Origin: Streptomyces specialis
GTDB taxonomy: Bacteria > Actinomycetota > Actinomycetes > Streptomycetales > Streptomycetaceae
Direction of reading: 5' to 3'
DNA length: 64,000 bases
Assembly: GCF_001493375.1 (NCBI RefSeq)
Contig: NZ_LN929757.1
Location: 109,866 to 173,865 of the forward strand
Each line of letters begins with the position of its first letter. Position 1 is the stretch's first letter. A model generated the notes under the pieces. That model did not search any database, was not told the DNA's origin, and worked only from the letters and a program-made list of their open reading frames with translations. A program made the position numbers and the translations under genes. Positions 25,255 to 36,333 of the stretch are shown here, piece by piece.

Positions 25255-27675
25255 GTGACACAGTCCGTCGCAGGCCGGTCCATCGAGAGCAGGATCGCCG
25301 AGGAGCTGGGCGTCAGGGAGGGGCAGGTGCGGGCGGCCGTCGGCCTCCTCGACGGCGGCGCCACCGTCCCGTTCATCGCCCGCTACCGCAAGGAAGTCAC
25401 CGGCACCCTGGACGACGGGCAGTTGCGCGCCCTGGAGGAGCGGCTGCGGTACCTGCGCGAGCTCGAGGAGCGGCGCGAGGCGATCCTGGAGTCCATCCGC
25501 GCCCAGGGCAAGCTGGACGACGCCCTGGAGGCCACCCTGCGCGAGGCCGACACCAAGGCCCGCCTGGAGGACATCTACCTGCCGTACAAGCCGAAGCGGC
25601 GCACCAAGGCGCAGATCGCCCGCGAGGCGGGCCTGGAGCCGCTGGCCGACGGCCTGCTCGCCGACCCGTCGGTCGCCCCGCGGGCCGCCGCCGAGGCGTT
25701 CGTGGACGAGGCCAGGGGCGTGCCCGACGCCGACGCCGCCCTGGCGGGCGCCCGCGCCATCCTCACCGAGCGGTTCGGCGAGGACGCCGACCTGCTGGGC
25801 GAGCTGCGCGAGCGGATGTGGACCCGGGGCCGCCTGGTGTCCCGGGTGCGGGAGGGCAAGGAGACGGCGGGCGCCAAGTTCGCGGACTACTTCGACTTCG
25901 CCGAGCCGTTCACCGAGCTGCCCTCGCACCGGGTCCTGGCGATGCTGCGGGGCGAGAAGGAGGAGATCCTCGACCTGACGCTGGAGCCGGAGGAGCCCGC
26001 CGACGAGTCCGCCCCGGCCGGGCCCTCCTCGTTCGAACGCGTCGTCGCCCGCCGCTTCGGGATCGAGAACCGGGGCCGGCCCGGCGACGCGTGGCTCGCC
26101 GAGACGGTCCGCTGGGCCTGGCGCACCCGGCTGCTGACGCATCTGGGGATCGACCTGCGGACCCGGCTGCGGACGGCGGCCGAGGACGAGGCGGTCCGCG
26201 TCTTCGCCGCGAACCTCCGGGACCTGCTGCTCGCCGCTCCGGCCGGCACCCGGCCGACCATGGGCCTGGACCCGGGGCTGCGGACCGGTGTGAAGGTCGC
26301 CGTCGTGGACGCCACCGGCAAGGTCGCCGCCACCGCCACCGTCTACCCGCACGCCCCCCAGCGGCGCTGGGACGAGGCACTGGCGACGCTCGCCGGCCTC
26401 GCCGCCGAGCACGGCGTGGAGCTGATCGCCATCGGCAACGGCACGGCCTCCCGCGAGACCGACAAGCTGGCCGGCGAGCTGGTCGAGAAGCTGCCCGAGC
26501 TGAAGCTGACCAGGATGGTCGTCTCCGAGGCCGGCGCCTCCGTGTACTCGGCGTCCGCCTTCGCCTCCCAGGAGCTGCCCGGGCTCGACGTCTCGCTGCG
26601 CGGCGCCGTCTCCATCGCCCGCAGGCTCCAGGACCCGCTGGCCGAGCTGGTGAAGATCGACCCGAAGTCCATCGGCGTCGGGCAGTACCAGCACGACCTG
26701 TCCGAGGTGAAGCTCTCGCGCTCCCTGGACGCCGTGGTCGAGGACTGCGTCAACGGCGTCGGCGTGGACGTGAACACCGCCTCCGCGCCGCTGCTGGCCC
26801 GCGTCTCCGGCATCGGCGGCACCCTCGCGGAGAACATCGTGGCCCACCGCGACGCCCACGGCCCGTTCCGCGCCCGCACCGCGCTCAAGCAGGTGCCGCG
26901 GCTGGGCCCCAAGGCGTTCGAGCAGTGCGCGGGCTTCCTGCGCATCCGCGGCGGCGACGACCCGCTGGACGCCTCGGCCGTGCACCCCGAGGCCTACCCG
27001 GTGGTGCGGCGCATCGCGCGCTCCTCGGGCGCCGACGTCCCCTCGCTCATCGGGAACGCCACCGCCCTGCGCGCCCTGTCGCCCGCCGACTTCGTGGACG
27101 ACACGTTCGGCCTGCCGACCGTCACGGACATCCTGCGGGAGCTGGAGAAGCCGGGCCGCGACCCGCGCCCGGCGTTCCGCACGGCCCGTTTCCTGGACGG
27201 GGTGGAGAAGATCGGCGACCTGACGCCCGGCATGGTGCTGGAGGGTGTCGTGTCCAACGTCGCGGCCTTCGGCGCCTTCGTGGACGTCGGTGTCCACCAG
27301 GACGGTCTGGTCCACGTCTCGGCGATGTCGAAGCGGTTCGTCTCCGATCCGCGTGAGGTGGTCAAGCCGGGGGACATCGTCACGGTGCGGGTCCTGGACG
27401 TCGACGTGCCGCGCAAGCGGATCTCCCTGACGCTGCGGCTGGACGACGAGCCGGCCGCCGGCGGCGGGCGGTCGCGGGCCCGCAAGGAGCGCCCCGGCCG
27501 GGGCGGTGGCGCCGGGGGCGGTGCGCCCAGGCAGCGTGTCCGGCGCGGCGGGCGGCGCGAGGAGAACGCGGGCCGGGGCGCGCCCCGGCGGGGCGACGCC
27601 GCGCCCGTCAACAGCGCGATGGCCGATGCCCTCCGCCGGGCGGGACTTGTCGACAAACGGCGCGGCAAAAAGTGA
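25255..27675 (+). CDS. tex: RNA-binding transcription accessory protein Tex
   Basis: An 806-residue Tex protein. The order of domains is an N-terminal HTH-rich region (VPFIARYRKEVTG), a YqgF RNase H-like domain (GLDPGLRTGVKVAVVD, near 340), helix-hairpin-helix units (LLARVSGIGGTLAENIV; LKQVPRLGPKAFEQCAGFLR) and an S1 domain (GVVSNVAAFGAFVDVGVHQ, near 665). A Gly/Arg-rich basic tail of about 70 residues is an addition seen in actinobacteria. It acts on RNA or elongation complexes in the cytoplasm. The GTG follows GGAGCG. Single gene. Confidence 0.95.
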   Translation: MTQSVAGRSIESRIAEELGVREGQVRAAVGLLDGGATVPFIARYRKEVTGTLDDGQLRALEERLRYLRELEERREAILESIRAQGKLDDALEATLREADTKARLEDIYLPYKPKRRTKAQIAREAGLEPLADGLLADPSVAPRAAAEAFVDEARGVPDADAALAGARAILTERFGEDADLLGELRERMWTRGRLVSRVREGKETAGAKFADYFDFAEPFTELPSHRVLAMLRGEKEEILDLTLEPEEPADESAPAGPSSFERVVARRFGIENRGRPGDAWLAETVRWAWRTRLLTHLGIDLRTRLRTAAEDEAVRVFAANLRDLLLAAPAGTRPTMGLDPGLRTGVKVAVVDATGKVAATATVYPHAPQRRWDEALATLAGLAAEHGVELIAIGNGTASRETDKLAGELVEKLPELKLTRMVVSEAGASVYSASAFASQELPGLDVSLRGAVSIARRLQDPLAELVKIDPKSIGVGQYQHDLSEVKLSRSLDAVVEDCVNGVGVDVNTASAPLLARVSGIGGTLAENIVAHRDAHGPFRARTALKQVPRLGPKAFEQCAGFLRIRGGDDPLDASAVHPEAYPVVRRIARSSGADVPSLIGNATALRALSPADFVDDTFGLPTVTDILRELEKPGRDPRPAFRTARFLDGVEKIGDLTPGMVLEGVVSNVAAFGAFVDVGVHQDGLVHVSAMSKRFVSDPREVVKPGDIVTVRVLDVDVPRKRISLTLRLDDEPAAGGGRSRARKERPGRGGGAGGGAPRQRVRRGGRREENAGRGAPRRGDAAPVNSAMADALRRAGLVDKRRGKK

Positions 27676-27812
27676 CATATCGCGGTTAAGCATGCTGAAA
27701 TCGCGGTGAGCCGCCGTGACTTCGGCCCCGCCGGCGGCCGGAACCGCACCGGTTCCGGCTGTCGGTGCCGCCCTTCCGGCCTGCGCTTCTTGCCAGACCG
27801 ATGGGTAACAAC

Positions 27813-27842
27813 TTACGGTGCCGTAACCTACGGACTCGTAGG
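27813..27842. promoter_or_regulatory. Two adjacent palindromic operators before the desaturase
   Basis: TTACGG-tg-CCGTAA (27813-27826) is followed without a gap by CCTACG-gact-CGTAGG (27827-27842). Both are perfect dyads and end about 30 bp before the desaturase start. They look like paired half-site operators for a TetR-type fatty-acid regulator. Confidence 0.65.
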
Positions 27843-27872
27843 TAGAACTGTCCGCCGACGCCAGGAGAACTC

Positions 27873-28856
27873 GTGACCTTCAGCCCCGCCTCCGTCTCCA
27901 AGCAGGAGGAGTGGACCGACGCGCGCCTGATCTACGCCTTGGAAGAGGTTGTCGAGCGAGAGCTCAACCGGCACCTGAAGGCCGCGAAGGACTGGATGCC
28001 GCACGAGTACGTGCCATGGAGCGAGGGACGGAACTTCGACGGACCGCTGGGCGGCGAGCCGTGGGCGCCGGAGCAGTCGAAGGTCTCCGACGTCGGCAGG
28101 ATCGCCCTGGTCGTCAACCTGCTGACGGAGGACAACCTCCCCAGCTACCACCACGAGATCGCCAGCATTTTCGGCCGCGACGGCGCCTGGGGCACCTGGG
28201 TGCACCGCTGGACCGCCGAGGAGGGCCGGCACGGCATCGTCATGCGGGACTACCTGCTGACCACGCGCGCCGTGGACCCGGTGCAGTTGGAGAACTTCCG
28301 CATGGCGCACATGTCGGAGGGCTTCGAGTCCGACAACGCGCACTCGATGCTGCACTCCGTGGCCTATGTCGCCTTCCAGGAGCTGGCCACCCGTATATCG
28401 CACCGGAACACGGGGCGTGAGTCGGGAGATCCGGTGTGCGACCGTATGCTCGCGCGGATCGCCACCGACGAGAACCTGCACATGGTCTTCTACCGCAACC
28501 TGCTGCGGGCCGCGTTCGAGCTGGCGCCCGACCAGACGATGAAGGCCGTCCGCGACGTCGTCATCGGCTTCCGCATGCCGGGCCACGGGATGCCCGGTTT
28601 CGAGCGGGCCGCCGCGCGCATGGCGATCGGCGGGATCTACAACATGCGCATCCACCATGACGACGTCATCCAGCCGGTCCTGCGCTTCCTGCGGACCCTG
28701 GAGATGGAGGGCCTGGGCCCCGAGGGCCTCAAGGCCCAGGAGGAGCTCGGCATGTTCATGGAGGGGCTGGACAGCGAGGCCCGTGTCTTCGACGAGCGCC
28801 TCGCGGCCCGCCGCGCCCGCGCCGCCGCCCGCGCGGAGCAGAACGCCGCGAAGTAG
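27873..28856 (+). CDS. Acyl-ACP desaturase (FA_desaturase_2)
   Basis: A 327-residue soluble di-iron desaturase introducing a double bond into acyl-ACP. The iron ligands are in LLTEDNLPSYHHE, TAEEGRHGIVM, QELATRISHRN and TDENLHMVFYRN, so both ExxH pairs are present. The GTG start has AGGAG six bases upstream. Twin palindromic operators control it, and a strong hairpin at 28859 ends the transcript. Electron donor genes are not adjacent. Confidence 0.93.
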   Translation: MTFSPASVSKQEEWTDARLIYALEEVVERELNRHLKAAKDWMPHEYVPWSEGRNFDGPLGGEPWAPEQSKVSDVGRIALVVNLLTEDNLPSYHHEIASIFGRDGAWGTWVHRWTAEEGRHGIVMRDYLLTTRAVDPVQLENFRMAHMSEGFESDNAHSMLHSVAYVAFQELATRISHRNTGRESGDPVCDRMLARIATDENLHMVFYRNLLRAAFELAPDQTMKAVRDVVIGFRMPGHGMPGFERAAARMAIGGIYNMRIHHDDVIQPVLRFLRTLEMEGLGPEGLKAQEELGMFMEGLDSEARVFDERLAARRARAAARAEQNAAK

Positions 28857-28858
28857 CC

Positions 28859-28909
28859 CCCGCCGGGGCCCGGACCTTCCGGACGAGGAAATCCGGTTGC
28901 CCCGGCGGG
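28859..28909 (+). terminator. Hairpin terminator after the desaturase gene
   Basis: Perfect 11-bp arms cccgccggggc and gccccggcggg three bases after the stop codon, with a smaller inner hairpin. The remaining 230 bp before the ABC-F gene show no gene. Confidence 0.75.
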
Positions 28910-29138
28910 AGTGCCGCCCTACCCTCGATCCCGGTCCTGTAGTCGATGTCGGGAGAGGCCGTTGTTCATCTGAGGTCGCGGACACCGTGAGCCCACCCGG
29001 CGGTGCGTTTCGAGTCCAGTCGGACTCCGCACCCGGCCGTGGCACACGGACGACCTCGGAGTGAACGGCCGCCTTCCCGGCCCGGCCCGGTGTCCGCACG
29101 TGTCGCCCTGATCCGTCACGCGCAGACCGGAGGGCCGC

Positions 29139-30749
29139 ATGGCCGCTTCTCCCACCACATCCATCACCTGTGACCGTCTGGCCTTCTCCTGGCCGGACGG
29201 CACCCCCGTCTTCGACGGCCTCGACCTCGCCGTCGGCCCCGGCCGCACCGGGCTGATCGGCCTCAACGGCACGGGCAAGTCGACCCTGCTGAAGCTGATC
29301 GCGGGGGAGCTGACCCCCGCCTCCGGCACGGTCCGCGTCGCCGGGGAGATCGGGTACCTGCCGCAGAACCTGACCCTCGACACCGGCCGGCGCGTCGATC
29401 AGGTCCTGGGCGTGGACCGGATCCGCGCCGCGCTGCACGCCATCGAGGCGGGCGACCCGGACGAGGCGCACTTCGCCGAGGTCGGCGACGACTGGGACAT
29501 CGAGGAACGCACCCGTGCCGTCCTCGACCAGCTCGGCCTGGAGGCGGTCGGCCTGGACCGGACCGTCGGCCAGGTCTCGGGCGGCGAGACGGTGCTGCTG
29601 CGGCTGGCCGCGCTGCTGCTGCGCCGGCCGGACGTGCTGCTGCTGGACGAGCCGACCAACAACCTCGACCTGCGCGCCCGCGAGCGGCTGTACGCGGCCG
29701 TCTCCGCCTGGCAGGGCCTGCTGGTCGTGGTCAGCCACGACCGCGAACTGCTGGAGCGCGTCGACCAGATCGCCGACCTCCGGGCGGGGGAGGTGCGCTG
29801 GTTCGGCGGCACCCTCTCGGCCTACGAGGAGGCCCTCGCCGTCGAACAGGAGGCCGCCGAGCGGATGGTCCGCGTGGCCGAGGCCGATGTGCGGCGCCAG
29901 AAGCGGGAGTTGATCGAGGCGCACGACAAGCTCGCCGGCCGGCAGCGGATGGCGAAGAAGGCGTACGAGACCAAGCGCGAGCCGCGCATCGTGATGAACG
30001 GCCGCAAACGCGCCGCCCAGGAGTCGGCGGGCAAGCACCGCCTGCTGCACGAGGACCGGCTCGTCCGGGCCAGGGAGCGGCTGACGGAGGCCGAGGGCGC
30101 GGTCAGGGAGGACGACGAGATCCGCGTGGACCTGCCGCACACGCTCGTGCCGCAGCGCCGCCGGGTGCTCAGCCTCCGCGCGGCGGAGATCCGCGGCGGC
30201 GCCCGGGCCACCCTGGAGGTGCTGGGACCGGAGCGGATCGCCCTGGTGGGCCCCAACGGCGCGGGCAAGACGACGCTGCTGAACGTGGTCGCGGGCCGGT
30301 CGGCACCCCTCTCCGGGGAGGTCACCGTCCACGTCCCGCTGCGGTACCTGCCGCAGCGGCTGGACATCCTGGACGAGTCGCTGAGCGTGCTGGACAACGT
30401 GCGGCGGCTGGCCCCGGACTCCTCCCCGCAGACCGTGCGCGCCCAGTTGGCCCGCTTCCTGTTCCGCAAGGAGCGGCCCGACCAGGCGGTGGGCACCCTG
30501 TCGGGCGGGGAGCGGTTCCGCGCGTCGCTGGCCGCCCTCATGCTGGCCGAGCCGGCTCCCCAGCTCCTGCTGCTGGACGAGCCGACGAACAATCTGGACC
30601 TGGCCAGCGTCCGGCGGCTGACCTCGGCCCTGGCGGCCTACCGGGGGGCGCTCGTGGTCGCCAGCCACGACCTGCCGTTTTTGCGCGGGCTCGGCATCAC
30701 CCGGTGGCTGACACTGGACGGCGAGCTGGCCGAGTCCGGACCGCTGTGA
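29139..30749 (+). CDS. ABC-F family ATPase
   Basis: A 536-residue soluble protein with two ABC domains and no membrane segments. Walker A motifs are GLNGTGKST and GPNGAGKTT, signatures VSGGE and LSGGE, and each Walker B reads LLLDEPTNNLDL. The linker between the domains is highly charged (residues 235-320). ABC-F proteins act on the ribosome, some giving antibiotic resistance; the subgroup cannot be assigned by eye. Confidence 0.93.
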   Translation: MAASPTTSITCDRLAFSWPDGTPVFDGLDLAVGPGRTGLIGLNGTGKSTLLKLIAGELTPASGTVRVAGEIGYLPQNLTLDTGRRVDQVLGVDRIRAALHAIEAGDPDEAHFAEVGDDWDIEERTRAVLDQLGLEAVGLDRTVGQVSGGETVLLRLAALLLRRPDVLLLDEPTNNLDLRARERLYAAVSAWQGLLVVVSHDRELLERVDQIADLRAGEVRWFGGTLSAYEEALAVEQEAAERMVRVAEADVRRQKRELIEAHDKLAGRQRMAKKAYETKREPRIVMNGRKRAAQESAGKHRLLHEDRLVRARERLTEAEGAVREDDEIRVDLPHTLVPQRRRVLSLRAAEIRGGARATLEVLGPERIALVGPNGAGKTTLLNVVAGRSAPLSGEVTVHVPLRYLPQRLDILDESLSVLDNVRRLAPDSSPQTVRAQLARFLFRKERPDQAVGTLSGGERFRASLAALMLAEPAPQLLLLDEPTNNLDLASVRRLTSALAAYRGALVVASHDLPFLRGLGITRWLTLDGELAESGPL

Positions 30750-30754
30750 CACGC

Positions 30755-30788
30755 CGCGGGGCGCCCACGGACCCGTGGGCGCCCCGCG
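30755..30788. terminator. Bidirectional terminator
   Basis: A 16-bp perfect stem (30755-30770 with 30773-30788; core ggggcgcccac) separated by only two bases, between the convergent ABC-F and ABC exporter genes. Confidence 0.85.
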
Positions 30789-30803
30789 CTGCGGCGGCGC
30801 GGC

Positions 30804-32570
<1,767 letters not shown>

Positions 32571-32698
32571 GGCAGGAGCACTCCAACGTGCAGGGGATCG
32601 GGTCGGGATGACCTTGCCCCCGAAGTCACTCGAACACTCTCCGAAATGTCGAGAGTAAGGAGGCTCTGCCCTTTTCCCTCTGGTTCGGGGTAATTCAT

Positions 32699-32723
32699 AT
32701 ACATGGTGATAGTAGCCATGTAT
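32699..32723. promoter_or_regulatory. Inverted repeat upstream of the ABC exporter
   Basis: Perfect 8-bp arms atacatgg and ccatgtat with a nine-base spacer, in an AT-rich patch about 130 bp before the exporter start. It looks like an operator. The rest of the 490-bp gap to 33065 holds no well-supported gene. Confidence 0.55.
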
Positions 32724-33064
32724 GGCGTCGCGGCGACCGGATCGGCCCAGGTGGGCCCTCGCGGCGATCCGATTTCTCAACTTCCGTATATTCGCGCCCC
32801 AGAGGCGCGGTGCGATCCGGCGCTTACGCCAGGGCGGCGGGCCGCCGCGCGTTCGCAACGGTGCGCCTCGCCCGGTCGGGTGACGGAGTGGACCCGAACC
32901 GCCCGCCGGAGGCCGGTCGGAAAACCGACTGATATGAAGCAAGTTGATCGGGGTACGCCTTATATGTGCTGAGTTGCGCTCTCCAGGTCGCGACGCCGTA
33001 GCCCATGCCGACACTCGGACGAGTGGATGACCGGGCGAGCGAGGAAGAGTGGGGTCGGACGCCC

Positions 33065-33553
33065 ATGAACATGCGAGCGAGTACGTTGCGGGAAGACCGT
33101 GTTGAGGAAGCCGAGAGTGCCGGGGGCATCGAGGACGCGTCGGCCTGGCGGCTCACCGCCGCGCCGGTGGACGCGGCCGTGCCCGGCCTGCGCCACGCCG
33201 TACGCGATCTGGTCGTCGGACAGGGCGCCCCGGTGTCCGGGGCCCGGCTCCAGGACGCCCTGCTGATCGTCTCCGAACTCGTCACCAACGCCGTCCGGCA
33301 CGCCGCCCTGCTCACCCCCGAGATCGTGGTGGAGGTGGTCATGGACGGCCGCTCGCTGCGGCTCGCGGTCGAGGACGGCCACCCGTACCGCCCCAAGGCG
33401 CTGCACCCGCACCCCGAGGAGCAGCGGCCCGGCGGGCGCGGACTGCTGCTGGTGAAGGCCATCGCCCTGGACGCGGGCGGCGACTGCGGCGTGGAACGGA
33501 CCGCGTCGGGCGGCAAGGCGGTCTGGGCGACCCTGCCCTTCGACCGGCTCTGA
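33065..33553 (+). CDS. RsbW-like ATP-binding regulatory protein
   Basis: A 162-residue HATPase_c protein: N-box SELVTNAVRHAA, G1 VEDGHPYRP, G2 RPGGRGLLLVKAI. The extra N-terminus (MNMRASTLREDRVEEAESAG) is acidic and probably flexible. The start is uncertain: an in-frame ATG at 33005 exists, but neither has a strong Shine-Dalgarno, and 33065 gives a more family-like length. No sigma-factor partner is adjacent. Confidence 0.85.
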   Translation: MNMRASTLREDRVEEAESAGGIEDASAWRLTAAPVDAAVPGLRHAVRDLVVGQGAPVSGARLQDALLIVSELVTNAVRHAALLTPEIVVEVVMDGRSLRLAVEDGHPYRPKALHPHPEEQRPGGRGLLLVKAIALDAGGDCGVERTASGGKAVWATLPFDRL

Positions 33554-33595
33554 CCTGGCTCTGACCCCGGCTCTGACCCGGCTCTGGCCCCGGCC
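33544..33595 (+). repeat. Short tandem repeats of ggctctgacccc
   Basis: Four imperfect copies of an 11-13 base unit (ggctctgacc) start within the last codons of the RsbW-like gene, whose TGA lies in the first copy, and run to just before idi. Probably slippage-derived. Confidence 0.7.
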
Positions 33596-33609
33596 GCGCG
33601 GCGGGCCCG

Positions 33610-34179
33610 TCACCACCCGGCGGCGGCCCCCGTCGTCTCCCTGATGGCGGGCCGGGCCGCGTCCAGCACCGTGGGGAACCACGCGGAGAACGTTCCCCGG
33701 TCCCGCAGCGCGGCCAGCTCGGCCGGGGTGACGAAGGCGGTGTCGGCCACCTCCGCCGGGTCCGGCCGGGGCGAGGTGCGCACCAGCCCGGCGAAGAGAT
33801 GGTTGTACTCCTGCTCGACCAGCCCCGAGGCGGGATCGGGGTGGTTGTACCGGACCGTGCCGGCCTCCCGCAGCAGCGCGGGCGCCACCCCCAGCTCCTC
33901 GGCCGTCCGCCGGGCGGCGGCCAGGAACGGCGCCTCGCCCGGATACGGATGGCCGCAGCAGGTGTTCGACCACACGCCGGGGGAGTGGTACTTGCCGAGG
34001 GCGCGGCGCTGGAGCAGCAGCCGTCCCGCCGTGTCGAAGAGGAAGACCGAGAACGCCCGGTGCAGCCGCCCCGGGGCCTGATGCGCGGAGAGCTTCTCCG
34101 CCGTGCCGATCGTCCGGCCGTCCTCGTCCACCAGTTCCAGCATGATCGGGTCCGCCGAGACGGCCGTACCGTGAGACAT
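33610..34179 (-). CDS. idi: Isopentenyl-diphosphate isomerase, type 1
   Basis: A 189-residue Nudix enzyme that interconverts IPP and DMAPP. The metal and catalytic Cys motif is NTCCGHPYPGE, the Nudix-like helix AARRTAEELGV, and the catalytic Glu lies in EQEYNHLF. It supplies DMAPP for the prenyl diphosphate synthase encoded at 47017 in the same region, matching the layout of Streptomyces hopanoid loci. ATG at 34179 with a GGGTGG site. Confidence 0.95.
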   Translation of the reverse strand: MSHGTAVSADPIMLELVDEDGRTIGTAEKLSAHQAPGRLHRAFSVFLFDTAGRLLLQRRALGKYHSPGVWSNTCCGHPYPGEAPFLAAARRTAEELGVAPALLREAGTVRYNHPDPASGLVEQEYNHLFAGLVRTSPRPDPAEVADTAFVTPAELAALRDRGTFSAWFPTVLDAARPAIRETTGAAAGW

Positions 34180-34278
34180 GTCCACCCTTTTCTGGCTCTT
34201 CCGGCTCTCGGGTAGTTCTGGCTTCCGGCCCCTGATTTCAGGCTCGCGACCAGTGTGCCCCACCGGCACGGGCCTTCG

Positions 34279-35220
34279 TCAGTCGCACAGACCCGGTTCG
34301 TGCGCCGCGTGGCCGGACGGTTCGAGCTGGAACGTGCAGTGCGCGACCGCGAAGTGCGACCCGAGGCATCCCTGGAGACTGTGGAGCATCCGCTCGTGCC
34401 CCCGCGCGTCCAGCTCCTCCCGGTCCACCACCACGTGCGCCGACAGCACCGGCATCCCCGAGGTGATGGTCCACACGTGCAGGTCGTGCAGGTCCTCCAC
34501 GCCGGGCAGGCCGAGGATGTGCTCCCTGACCTCCGCGATCCGCACGTTCTTCGGCGCCGCCTCCAGCAGCACGTCCAGTGCCTCGCGCGCCAGCTTCACC
34601 GTCCGGGGCACGATCAGCAGTGCGATCAGCAGCGAGGCCGCCGGGTCGGCGCCCTGCCAGCCCGTCACGACGATGACCAGGGCGGACGCCACCACCGCGA
34701 GCGAGCCGAGGGTGTCGGCGGCGACTTCGAGGAACGCGCCGCGCACATTGAGACTCTCGCGCTGCCCGCGCATCAGCAGCGCCAGCGAGACCCCGTTGAG
34801 GACCAGGCCGAGCAGGCCGAACAGCACCGTCTGCCCGCCCGGCACCTCCGCCGGGTCGCGGAGCCGGTCGATCGCCTCGACCAGGATGTAGCCACCGACC
34901 CCGAGCAGGAGCAGGCAGTTCGCCAGGGCGGCGAGGATCTCCAGCCGGGCGTAGCCGAACGTCCGGCGGTCGCCCGCCGGTCCTGGCCGGTTCGCCACAT
35001 GGATGGCGGCCAGCGCCATGCCGATGCCCAGGGCGTCCGTCGCGACATGGCCGGCGTCGGCGAGCAGGGCGAGCGAGCCGGTGGCCGCCGCGCCCGCGAT
35101 CTCGGCGGCCAGCAGGACGACGGCGAGCGCCAGCGCCGTCCGCAGCCGCCCCCGGTGCGCGGCGCCCGCCGTGCCGTGCCCGGCCGGTGGCGCCCCGTGG
35201 TGGTGATGTCCGGCACCCAT
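34279..35220 (-). CDS. Cation diffusion facilitator (CDF) exporter
   Basis: A 313-residue inner-membrane metal exporter. A His-rich N-terminus (GAGHHHHGAPPAGHG) is followed by six helices with the metal-site motifs ADAGHVATD and EVAADTLG, and a C-terminal cytoplasmic domain (GVEDLHDLHVW). Such proteins export Zn, Co or Cd in exchange for protons. A G/C-tract operator-like element at 35245-35277 precedes it and may respond to metal. Confidence 0.93.
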   Translation of the reverse strand: MGAGHHHHGAPPAGHGTAGAAHRGRLRTALALAVVLLAAEIAGAAATGSLALLADAGHVATDALGIGMALAAIHVANRPGPAGDRRTFGYARLEILAALANCLLLLGVGGYILVEAIDRLRDPAEVPGGQTVLFGLLGLVLNGVSLALLMRGQRESLNVRGAFLEVAADTLGSLAVVASALVIVVTGWQGADPAASLLIALLIVPRTVKLAREALDVLLEAAPKNVRIAEVREHILGLPGVEDLHDLHVWTITSGMPVLSAHVVVDREELDARGHERMLHSLQGCLGSHFAVAHCTFQLEPSGHAAHEPGLCD

Positions 35221-35244
35221 CGAATCCCTGCCTCCTTGGTCGGC

Positions 35245-35277
35245 ACTCCCCCCCAGTCAACTACGGGAGGGGGGTAT
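35245..35277. promoter_or_regulatory. G/C-tract inverted element upstream of the metal exporter
   Basis: actccccccc and gggaggggggtat face each other 10 bases apart, 25 bp before the CDF start. Runs of C and G flanked by AT are typical of CsoR/RcnR-family metal-sensor operators; no such regulator gene is present in the window. Confidence 0.4.
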
Positions 35278-35343
35278 CCGACAACGCGGCACTGAACACC
35301 GTTGTCATGTGCTCTGACCTGGGCGTTCGCCGCTCCCGGCAGG

Positions 35344-36333
35344 CTACCGGTCGGCCTGGTGCCGCCAGCCGGCCCAGGCCGAGGTCACCATCTCGCGCAG
35401 GTCCCGGCGGGCCGTGAAGCCCAGCCGGTCCCGGGCCAGCGCCGCGGAGGCGACGACCCGCGCCGGGTCGCCCGGCCGGCGCCCGGCGACCTTCGCGGCC
35501 GGCTCCCGCACCCCGGTGACCTCCGCGACCAGCGCGGCCACCTCGCGGACCGACGCCCCGGTGCCGGTGCCGATGTTGAGCGTCAGGTCGTCACCCTCGC
35601 CGGGCGCCGGGGCCGGACGCCCCGCCAGATGCCGGGCCGCCGCGAGGTGGGCCTCGGCGAGATCGGCCACGTGCACGTAGTCCCGCACGCAGGTGCCGTC
35701 GGGCGTCGGGTAGTCGTCGCCGAAGATCACGGGCGCCTCGCCGAGCGAGATCCGCTCGAAGAACATCGGGATGATGTTCGCGGCGCCGGTGTCCGCCAGG
35801 CGGGGGGAGGCCGCGCCCGCCACGTTGAAGTACCGCAGGCAGACCGTCGCCACGCCGTGCGCCCGTCCGGCCGCCCGGACCAGCCACTCGCCGGCCAGCT
35901 TGGTCTCCCCGTAGGGATTCATGGGGAGGCACGGTGTCCGCTCGGTCACCGTGTCGGTGTCCGGCATGCCGTAGACGGCGGCGGAGGAGGAGAACACGAA
36001 GCGCCGCACCCGGGCGGCGGCCACCGCCTCCAGCAGCGTGGTCAGTCCGTGCACGTTCTCCCGGTAATAGGTGAGGGGCTCCGCCACCGACTCCGCGACC
36101 TGCTTCTTGGCGGCCAGGTGCACGACCCCCGTGACGCCGTGCTCCGCCAGCGTCCGGTCCAGCAGCGCCCGGTCCAGCACCGAGCCGGTCACCAGCGGGA
36201 CGTCCGGGTCCAGCCGCGCCGCGATTCCGCTGGACAGGTCGTCCAGCACCACCACCCGCTCGCCCGCGGTCCCCATCGCCCGCACGACGTGCGCCCCTAT
36301 GTACCCGGCACCACCGGTGATCAGCCAGCTCAT
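35344..36333 (-). CDS. galE: UDP-glucose 4-epimerase
   Basis: A 329-residue extended SDR: NAD motif TGGAGYIGAH, the catalytic Tyr and Lys in NPYGETK, Ser in FSSSAAVYG, and family motifs RYFNVAGA and RDYVHVADLA. It supplies UDP-galactose, or UDP-GalNAc, for envelope glycans. It diverges from the glycopolymer-like operon beginning at 36554 and probably serves it. The 220 bp between them contain the two promoters but no gene. Confidence 0.93.
   Translation of the reverse strand: MSWLITGGAGYIGAHVVRAMGTAGERVVVLDDLSSGIAARLDPDVPLVTGSVLDRALLDRTLAEHGVTGVVHLAAKKQVAESVAEPLTYYRENVHGLTTLLEAVAAARVRRFVFSSSAAVYGMPDTDTVTERTPCLPMNPYGETKLAGEWLVRAAGRAHGVATVCLRYFNVAGAASPRLADTGAANIIPMFFERISLGEAPVIFGDDYPTPDGTCVRDYVHVADLAEAHLAAARHLAGRPAPAPGEGDDLTLNIGTGTGASVREVAALVAEVTGVREPAAKVAGRRPGDPARVVASAALARDRLGFTARRDLREMVTSAWAGWRHQADR

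Noticed and set aside
24850..27693. A 947-codon minus-strand frame opposite tex
   Set aside because: Composition (Gly, Gln, Val, Arg, Leu repeats) is that of antisense high-GC sequence, while tex on the plus strand has complete domains.
28910..29138. tRNA or small RNA gene between the desaturase and ABC-F genes
   Set aside because: No cloverleaf, T-loop or CCA-adjacent stem is visible.
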